NCBI RefSeq assembly: GCF_007859655.1
Contig: NZ_CP042304.1
Coordinates: forward strand, 1,054,001 to 1,118,000
Length of the DNA stretch: 64,000 bases
DNA from: Devosia ginsengisoli
GTDB lineage: Bacteria; Pseudomonadota; Alphaproteobacteria; Rhizobiales; Devosiaceae
Direction of reading: 5' to 3'
The position numbers and the translations under genes were made by a program. This document shows positions 58,376 through 64,000 of this stretch, one piece after another (the stretch's first letter is position 1; every line of letters begins with the position of its first letter). The notes below the pieces were generated by a model. That model made no database searches. It saw nothing but the letters and a program-made list of their open reading frames with translations, and had not been told where the DNA came from.

Positions 58376-59312
58376 GCATGCGCTCCCGCGTCTTGAGGCC
58401 GAACCCCGCTCGGGCGACCATGCTGTTGAGTTGCCGGCCCAGAATCTGCTCACAGAGCCGCGATGCAGCCTGCACTCCATTAAGATCGAGCCCGGTGGAC
58501 ACGCCCAGTTCCTCGAGGAGGTTGACCAGGTCTTCGGTGGCCACGTTGCCCGTATAGCCGCCGCCATATTCGATCTGCGCCGGATGCCCTCCAACGCCGC
58601 CAAAGGCGCTGTCGAAATGCGTGCAGCCCGCCTCCAGCGCGGCGACGCAGTTCGCCAGGCCCGTGCCGCGCGTATCGTGGAAATGGGCTACCGGGATAGT
58701 CTGCGGCACCTCGGCGAGCAATCGCTTGAACACCTGCCTGACGCTGGCCGGCGTTGCCGTGCCGATCGTATCGCCGATCGTCACCAGGTCGGCGCCGAGA
58801 TCGGCAAAGCGCGCAACGTCCTCAACAACCCGACCGGGGTCAACATAGCCGTCGAACGGGCAGCCGAAGGCAACCGAGACGACACCCACAAGCCGCACGC
58901 GGTCGCGTGCCGCGGCAGCCATTTCCGAGACATTCCGCCATTGCGTTTCCCGATCGGTGCGCAGGTTGCGCTGCGTATGGCCTTCGGTGGCCGATACCAG
59001 CAGGCTCAGCTCATTGGCTCCCCTGCCCGCATCCAGATCGCCAAGCGCCCGGTGTACCGCCCGCAGATTGGGGCATGTGGCCTTGTAGTAGACACCCGCG
59101 CCATGGGTAATGCCGGCAAGAACATCGGAAGCATCGTGAAAGGCGGGGACTCGTTCAGGATGGCTGTAGCTGGTGGCTTCGATGCGCTTGAACCCGATCC
59201 CGGTAAAGGCATCGATCAACGCACTCTTGTCCGCTGTGGCGACGAATTCTGTCTCGTGCTGCAGCCCGTCCCGCGCGAAACATTCACACAGCACAACATC
59301 GGGTTCACTCAT
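58368..59312 (-). CDS. HMG-CoA lyase-like protein with altered active site
   Basis: 314-residue DRE-TIM metallolyase of the HMG-CoA lyase group. Present: catalytic Arg14-Asp15 (RDGLQ), metal-ligand His210 and His212 (VAHFHDTRGTGLANC), VSVAFGCPFDG and Asn256 in GNVATEDLV. In HMG-CoA lyase a mobile-loop Cys (GGCP) is required; here that position is His243 in FGGVGGHPAQ. The fold should cleave a 3-hydroxy-3-substituted acyl-CoA, but the change suggests another substrate. It lies between PrpD-like and crotonase genes, coupled to both. Confidence 0.88.
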   Translation of the reverse strand: MSEPDVVLCECFARDGLQHETEFVATADKSALIDAFTGIGFKRIEATSYSHPERVPAFHDASDVLAGITHGAGVYYKATCPNLRAVHRALGDLDAGRGANELSLLVSATEGHTQRNLRTDRETQWRNVSEMAAAARDRVRLVGVVSVAFGCPFDGYVDPGRVVEDVARFADLGADLVTIGDTIGTATPASVRQVFKRLLAEVPQTIPVAHFHDTRGTGLANCVAALEAGCTHFDSAFGGVGGHPAQIEYGGGYTGNVATEDLVNLLEELGVSTGLDLNGVQAASRLCEQILGRQLNSMVARAGFGLKTRERMHA

Positions 59313-60673
59313 GCGACGGCACCCTCCTGAGCGGGCACGATGAGCTCAATGATTTCCCGAAGATCCGCGGCTCCGATCAGGCCTTCCAGCGCAGAGAGCA
59401 GACGCTCGGCACGATCGGTCCCGAGGACACTTTGGGTGCAGCCGAGAAACTTGTCGCGCCGGTCGCTCGCCGTCATCGGCGCCTCCGGCGAGCCGGGGGT
59501 GTGCTCGATGCGTGTAGAGAAGCGTCCGCCATGGGTGACGATTTCGACATCGGTATACCCCACCACGCCCGAAAAGGACCCCTGCCCCGGCATTGGTACG
59601 CGCCTAACCTTTTCCATCAGCGCACGCACCTGGGGGCGATGCACCGCCGCTTCAGCGAAGGAGTCCAGCGTCACTCGCCCGTCAATAACGGCAGCGGCGG
59701 CGCAATATTCGATGCTGAACTTGGCTTCCAACCCGGTTTGCGGATTCCGATGGATCAGCGCCTTGTCCGCGTCGGGCAGGAAGCCGACATTAATCTCGAC
59801 AATGTCGGAAGCCTCGATGCCATGCTTCTGCACCAGTTCGAACACGCCGGCCAAGCCGCGATGATTGCCATAGCAGCAAGGCCAGCGCTTGACGTAGATG
59901 CCGGGCTCGAAGATTTCCCAGGGGTCCGCGAATGGCGGTACATTCAGCGTCGAGTGCTCATCCCCGTATGCCGCGATGAGCCCGCCAGGCCGATCGAGTA
60001 TGTTATCGTCGCCGGTGAAGCCCTCGCGCGCCAGCCAGGACGCAATATAGCCGGATCGGGCCGCATGCCCCGCCTGGAAGGACTTGGCCATGGTACCGAA
60101 GTTCCGGACCAGGCCTGCGGTCTCTGCCGCCGCTATCCCCAGCGCATTGCGTAACTGCCCCTCGTCCAGCGACATCAGGCGGCCGGTCATGCAGGTGGCC
60201 GAAAACGTGCCAACCGTAGCGGTTATGTGCCAGCCGCGCATATAATGGCCATGGCCGAGCGCCCGGCCGAGCTTGCCCGCCACTTCGAGCCCCAACACGA
60301 AGGCCGAAAGAAACGCCCTGCCCGATAGGGCTTGCGGAGCGGCGGCGAGGCCGGCAGCGCAGAGGGGCACGCTGGGATGGCCGCGCAGGCTGGGCAAACT
60401 ATCGTCGAAATCGAGAGCATGCCCGCTGATCGCATTGACGAATGCCGCCTCGGCGGGTGCCGTACGCAGGGCGCTTCCCCATACCACAGTGTTGGCGGCA
60501 GCCTTGATCGACTGAACGTAACGCCGGGCGATGAGCGCCGGCTGTTCGGCCGCGCCGGAAATCGCACAACCGATTGTGTCGATCACCGCATCACGGGCAC
60601 GTTGCAACGCCTCCAGCGGAACGGCATCATCGGGTGTCTCGACCACGAACCTGGCTAAATCCACCGTCTGCAT
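59309..60673 (-). CDS. MmgE/PrpD family protein
   Basis: 454-residue MmgE/PrpD protein, a family with 2-methylcitrate dehydratase and cis-aconitate decarboxylase activities. Seen: ISGHALDFDDSLPSLRGHPS, GLEVAGKLGRALGHGHYMRG, WHITATVGTFSATCMTGRL and VRNFGTMAKSFQAGHAARSG, with the active-site-lining segments of the family. Without a PrpC partner, methylcitrate use is unlikely; it may dehydrate or decarboxylate the tricarboxylate brought in by the Tct transporter. First gene of the second minus-strand operon; the divergent LysR gene is 171 bp away. Confidence 0.88.
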   Translation of the reverse strand: MQTVDLARFVVETPDDAVPLEALQRARDAVIDTIGCAISGAAEQPALIARRYVQSIKAAANTVVWGSALRTAPAEAAFVNAISGHALDFDDSLPSLRGHPSVPLCAAGLAAAPQALSGRAFLSAFVLGLEVAGKLGRALGHGHYMRGWHITATVGTFSATCMTGRLMSLDEGQLRNALGIAAAETAGLVRNFGTMAKSFQAGHAARSGYIASWLAREGFTGDDNILDRPGGLIAAYGDEHSTLNVPPFADPWEIFEPGIYVKRWPCCYGNHRGLAGVFELVQKHGIEASDIVEINVGFLPDADKALIHRNPQTGLEAKFSIEYCAAAAVIDGRVTLDSFAEAAVHRPQVRALMEKVRRVPMPGQGSFSGVVGYTDVEIVTHGGRFSTRIEHTPGSPEAPMTASDRRDKFLGCTQSVLGTDRAERLLSALEGLIGAADLREIIELIVPAQEGAVA

Positions 60674-60725
60674 ACCATCATCCCCTACCTCAATGTCAGA
60701 TGCTATAAATGCAGCTACCTCGAAA

Positions 60726-60749
60726 TGCAATGCATGGTATACTATTGCA
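60726..60749. promoter_or_regulatory. Candidate operator between prpD-like and lysR genes
   Basis: TGCAAT (60726-60731) and ATTGCA (60744-60749) are an inverted repeat with a 12-base spacer. It encloses ATGGTATACTAT (60734-60745), which matches the GTATAC palindromes at 63130 and 63219. It lies in the divergent promoter region, 53-76 bp upstream of the prpD-like start. Either the local LysR protein or a GntR-type regulator could bind here. Confidence 0.6.
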
Positions 60750-60844
60750 CTCTATCTGAGTGAAAGAGCTAATCCGGCGGCAAGACCGGATCAAAAATGT
60801 GTCGACGGCCGGCCCTTTCGACCGGCTCGCAGGAGGAGAATGTT

Positions 60845-61774
60845 TTGGAACTCAGGCAGCTTCGCTATTTCCTCACCGTGGCCCGTGAAGGCACCTATGG
60901 CCGTGCGGCAAATGTCCTGCATGTGGCCCAGCCGGCCCTGAGCCGCCAGATCAAGAAGCTGGAGGAAGAACTGGGTGTCGACCTGTTCGTGCGCCACGCG
61001 CATGGCGTGTCGCTGACCCCGGTAGCGTATACGCTGCAGGCAAAAGCCGAACATATCCTGGATGAGGTCATCGCGGTGACTCGCATGGCCACCGGCGGGC
61101 TTGAGCCGATGACCGGCAGCATGAAGATCGGCGTTTCGCCCGGAACCGCGGAAATCCTGGCCTATCCCCTGTCGCGCCTCGCGGCCCGTCGCTACCCCCA
61201 GTTGCGCTGCGAATTCGTGTCCATGCTGATGCCCGCCAGGGCTGATCTGTTGCGCGATGGCAAAATGGATGTGGCGGTGATGAACCTGCCTCGCTCGGTG
61301 CAGGGACTACGGATCCTGCCGCTGATGCGGGAGCCATTGTGCCTTATCCATCGATCCGATGACGAACGGTTCCAAGGTGTCGAGTCACTCCGGCTCGAGG
61401 ATCTGCGCGGTGTGCCCCTGGTGGTCGGCGGGGCGCAATCCTCAGGCATTCGCTCCACGATCGAAGATTCCTTTGCCGCCGCTGGTATTCCATTGGTTGT
61501 CGCGGCAGAGGCCAATACGGCAGGCGCTTGCAAGGCGCTGGTAAAGGAAAATGTCGGCCCCACCGTGCATGTCGCCGCCATGGCGCGTTCCGAGCTCGAG
61601 CGCAAGGAACTGTCAGCGATTCCAATCCAGGGTCTGCATTCAACCCGCGTCATCGCCGTTTCCGCGGAACGGGAGATTGGTCAGGACCTGCGTCAGATGA
61701 TGGACCTGATCCGCGAATGCTGCAGTGAACTGGTGGATAATCTGCAGTGGCTCGGCGGCAATATGGCGAGATAG
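60845..61774 (+). CDS. LysR-family transcriptional regulator
   Basis: 309-residue LysR-type regulator. N-terminal winged HTH (ELRQLRYFLTVAREGTYGRA, ANVLHVAQPALSRQIKKLEE), then a substrate-binding domain (GSMKIGVSPGTAEILAYPL; PLVVGGAQSSGIRSTIEDS). The TTG at 60845 is the start: it follows AGGAGGAG and gives the canonical N-terminus. An ATG at 60840 is in another frame. Divergent from the prpD-like operon and likely its activator, with a small-molecule inducer from the pathway. Confidence 0.93.
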   Translation: MELRQLRYFLTVAREGTYGRAANVLHVAQPALSRQIKKLEEELGVDLFVRHAHGVSLTPVAYTLQAKAEHILDEVIAVTRMATGGLEPMTGSMKIGVSPGTAEILAYPLSRLAARRYPQLRCEFVSMLMPARADLLRDGKMDVAVMNLPRSVQGLRILPLMREPLCLIHRSDDERFQGVESLRLEDLRGVPLVVGGAQSSGIRSTIEDSFAAAGIPLVVAAEANTAGACKALVKENVGPTVHVAAMARSELERKELSAIPIQGLHSTRVIAVSAEREIGQDLRQMMDLIRECCSELVDNLQWLGGNMAR

Positions 61775-61784
61775 ACGCTAGCGC

Positions 61785-63077
61785 TCAGCCTCGCTCGTCG
61801 TCCAGGACTGGCGGCGAACCGGGCTCGGTTGGCTTGAATCGCCCTTCGAGCACGTCCTCGATTCCCCGGCGACGCAGGAAGACCAGCCCGGTCGCGACCA
61901 GGAGGATGACGCAACCGCCGATCAGGGGCCACCGCAATCCCACAAAGTCGCCCATATAGCCCATGATCAGTGCACCCACGGCAGGCCCACCACGCAGGAT
62001 CATTGCGTAGACGCTGAGCACGCGGCCGCGCAGGCCATCCTCGACATTCACCTGTACCAGGGTCTGGGCGCAGATGGCCGATGCCACGAGGAAGAAGCCG
62101 GAAACTACCATTGTCGGAAGGGCGACCAGCGTATGGAACGACAGTGAGAAGGCCAGCAGAGACAGCGCCATACCCAGGCAGCAAAACAGATAGGCTCTGA
62201 CCAAGCCGACAATGCTCGGCCTGCCAGCGAGCCATAGCCCGCCGAACACCGCGCCGATACCAACCGCCGAGGTGAGCGCCGCTAGGTCGCTGGCATTGCC
62301 CGAGAATATCTCGCCTGCCCAACCGGGAAGCAGTTCGACGACAGGGCGGCCCGCCAGGCATGTCACGCTGAGCAGGCCAAGCACGATACCGATACCCGGG
62401 GTCGACACGGCATGCCGAACCCCCTCGATGGCATCGGCGATGACCGATACCTTCTTGGTCGGCACGGTCCGCGCGACAGGCGCCAGGCGCACCATGAGCA
62501 ATGCACCCAACAGCACCAGAAACGACAGGGCATTTGCCGCAAAGGCCCAACCGACGCCGACCGTGGCAATGACGATGCCGGCAATGGCCGGTCCAACGAA
62601 CCGCGCCAGGTTGAACGTGATGGACTTGATGGCGACGGCGGTCGTCAGGTCCGACCTGGGCACCAGCGCCGACACAAAGGCCAGCCGGAAAGGCTGAACG
62701 AAGGCATCGACCGTGCCGAGCATCAGGGTCACGATCAGCAGCGTCCAGACTGTGACCTGGCCAGCAAAAAACAGCAATGCCAGCACACCGCCGATCAGAA
62801 AACCCAGTATCTGGGCCAGCTTCATCATCTTCAGGCGATCCCACCGGTCTGCCGCCACGCCGGCAAAGGGCGCAATGACGACGGCCGGAAAGAGATCCGC
62901 GAAGGCCACGAGCCCGAGCCAGGTAGCCGATTGCGTCAGTTCCCAGGTGAACCATCCTGCCGCGATGCGCTGCATCCAGGTGCCGATAAGCGAGCCGACA
63001 TTGCCCGCCACATAGACCCCGAAATTGCGATGCGCCAGCGTTTGCAGGATTTTGCCGAACTGGAAACTGGCTGCCAT
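61785..63077 (-). CDS. MFS transporter (EntS/DHA3-like)
   Basis: 430-residue major facilitator with about 12 helices. FGVYVAGNVGSLIGTWMQRI, FPAVVIAPFAGVAADRWDRL (motif A) and VDAFVQPFRLAFVSALVPRS are typical of DHA3/EntS-type exporters. ATG 63077 (MAASFQFGKILQTLAHRN) was chosen over an extended frame. It converges with lysR (10 bp between stops) and is divergent from the thiolase-like gene. Substrate unknown; export of a pathway compound or siderophore is possible. Confidence 0.85.
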   Translation of the reverse strand: MAASFQFGKILQTLAHRNFGVYVAGNVGSLIGTWMQRIAAGWFTWELTQSATWLGLVAFADLFPAVVIAPFAGVAADRWDRLKMMKLAQILGFLIGGVLALLFFAGQVTVWTLLIVTLMLGTVDAFVQPFRLAFVSALVPRSDLTTAVAIKSITFNLARFVGPAIAGIVIATVGVGWAFAANALSFLVLLGALLMVRLAPVARTVPTKKVSVIADAIEGVRHAVSTPGIGIVLGLLSVTCLAGRPVVELLPGWAGEIFSGNASDLAALTSAVGIGAVFGGLWLAGRPSIVGLVRAYLFCCLGMALSLLAFSLSFHTLVALPTMVVSGFFLVASAICAQTLVQVNVEDGLRGRVLSVYAMILRGGPAVGALIMGYMGDFVGLRWPLIGGCVILLVATGLVFLRRRGIEDVLEGRFKPTEPGSPPVLDDERG

Positions 63078-63129
63078 TTTGGATTCGATTCTCTCACCGA
63101 ACGCCGACCAGCCGGCGCATATGAATTCT

Positions 63130-63141
63130 ATTGTATACCAT
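63130..63141 (-). promoter_or_regulatory. GTATAC-type candidate operator upstream of the MFS gene
   Basis: ATTGTATACCAT, near-perfect palindrome of the ATnGTATACnAT type, 53 bp upstream of the MFS start in the 183-bp divergent region shared with the thiolase-like gene. Confidence 0.55.
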
Positions 63142-63218
63142 GATACGAGTCGTACAAGCACCTGCCGACTAAGGGCGTATGCCCGGATGACGTTTAGGCG
63201 CTGTCATACAGAAATTCC

Positions 63219-63230
63219 CTAGTATACAAT
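63219..63230 (+). promoter_or_regulatory. GTATAC-type candidate operator upstream of the thiolase-like gene
   Basis: CTAGTATACAAT, the same palindrome family as at 63130 and 60734, 31-42 bp upstream of the thiolase-like start. Confidence 0.55.
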
Positions 63231-63260
63231 TTGCGGAAGATTCACTGATCGGAGCGAGAG

Positions 63261-64000
63261 ATGACAATCCGCGGCGCGGCTTACATCGTCGGGGCCTTCG
63301 AGCACCCTACGCGTTTTGCTCCAGATAAATCCCACGCACAGCTCCATGCCGAGGTTGCCGCTGGTGCCATCGCCGATGCGGGGCTGAGCAAGGCCGATAT
63401 CGACGGCTATTTCTGCTCCGGCGACGCGCCGGGCGGGCTGCAATCACTACTGAACTACCTCAACCTCGAGGTGCGCCATGTCGACTCGACCGATATCGGC
63501 GGGGTCTCCCCGATCGTGCAGGTCGCCCATGCGGCAGAGGCCATCGCGCTGGGCAAATGCAATGTCGCATTGATCACCCTTGCCGGCAGGCCCAAGGCCG
63601 ACGATGTCCGCACCGGCACCACGCCCCGCATTCGTCACGCCGCCGCACCGGACGTGCAATGGGAATATCCCTATGCCATCCCGACAGCCGTGAGCTACGC
63701 GCTTGCCGCGCAGCGGCATATGTACGAGTTCGGCACGACCAGTGAGCAACTGGCCTGGATCAAGGTCGCGGCTTCCCATCACGCGCAACACAATCCCAAT
63801 GCCGTCCTGCGCGACGTCGTTACCGTGGAGGATGTAGTCAATTCACCGATGGTGGCGGATCCGCTGCATCGCCTGGATTGCTGCGTCATCAGCGATGGTG
63901 GTGGCGCCGTCATCGTGGCGCGTCCCGAAATTGCACGAAAGCTCAATCGGCCGCTGGTTCGCGTGCTTGGCGCGGGCGAAACCACCAAGCATCAGGCCGG
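63261..64000 (+). CDS. Thiolase-like (SCP2/non-condensing) acyl-CoA protein, partial
   Basis: Starts at ATG 63261 with GGAGCGAGAG just upstream and continues past the window end; 246 residues visible. Thiolase-fold segments: AAYIVGAFEHPTRFAPDKSH, SKADIDGYFCSGDAPGGLQS, STDIGGVSPIVQVAHAAEAI, LGKCNVALITLAGRPKADD, MYEFGTTSEQLAWIKVAAS and RLDCCVISDGGGAVIVARPE. This pattern is that of the SCP2-type thiolase relatives that usually pair with a DUF35 protein. It may do the last C-C cleavage of the pathway. Confidence 0.85.
   Translation, partial: MTIRGAAYIVGAFEHPTRFAPDKSHAQLHAEVAAGAIADAGLSKADIDGYFCSGDAPGGLQSLLNYLNLEVRHVDSTDIGGVSPIVQVAHAAEAIALGKCNVALITLAGRPKADDVRTGTTPRIRHAAAPDVQWEYPYAIPTAVSYALAAQRHMYEFGTTSEQLAWIKVAASHHAQHNPNAVLRDVVTVEDVVNSPMVADPLHRLDCCVISDGGGAVIVARPEIARKLNRPLVRVLGAGETTKHQA

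Noticed and set aside
60840..60845. ATG at 60840 as LysR start
   Set aside because: It is out of frame with the LysR protein; TTG 60845 follows AGGAGGAG and gives the canonical ELRQLRYF start.

Overview
The window is about 64 kb of GC-rich alphaproteobacterial chromosome. Gene order (a nifS-type desulfurase followed by the suf operon; tpiA-secG-pyrG-...-eno; ppiD-trpE-trpG-trpD-trpC-moaC-moeA), protein style and the family of short GC-rich intergenic inverted repeats point to Hyphomicrobiales, probably a Devosia-like organism. That placement is inference; no rRNA, tRNA, CRISPR array, transposase or phage gene was seen.

Bases 1-47,000 are mostly housekeeping. Fe-S cluster assembly comes first: the end of a cysteine desulfurase, then sufB, two small cupins, sufC, sufD, sufS, sufT and sufA. 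Next are aroA, and on the minus strand moeA, moaC, trpC, trpD, trpG, a small secreted protein, trpE and ppiD. Plus-strand tpiA, secG, pyrG and eno follow, then amn, folD, metH (with a palindromic candidate operator and a CobW-like fragment without a P-loop downstream), rlpA, a D,D-carboxypeptidase, tmk, holB, metG, tatD and a PhnP-like hydrolase. Two genes carry homopolymer-associated frameshifts: a VOC-family gene near 20,500 and an ABC ATPase near 40,610-40,700.

The most notable part is 39,371-45,111. A minus-strand operon encodes a protein with every known catalytic and phosphate-binding residue of mycobacterial F420-dependent glucose-6-phosphate dehydrogenase, then CofE (F420 gamma-glutamyl ligase), then a complete FecBCD/BtuFCD-type ABC importer. 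A second luciferase-like oxidoreductase lies next to it. Both oxidoreductase genes have a closely related TTTGACCA-N2-TGGTCAAA-type palindrome about 30-50 bp before the start codon. This suggests a small F420 regulon in an alphaproteobacterium, possibly with uptake of a deazaflavin or other cofactor precursor.

From 47,285 to the end lies a catabolic island. It holds a TctA-TctB fusion and TctC transporter, a ThDP enzyme, an iron-type alcohol dehydrogenase, a class III CoA-transferase, three crotonase-fold enzymes, an acyl-CoA dehydrogenase, an HMG-CoA-lyase-like enzyme whose usual catalytic Cys is His, an MmgE/PrpD protein, a LysR regulator, an MFS exporter and a thiolase-like protein cut by the window end. 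Four promoters in the island carry an ATnGTATACnAT-like palindrome, so the pieces look like one regulon for import, CoA activation, beta-oxidation-like processing and C-C cleavage of an unidentified organic acid.
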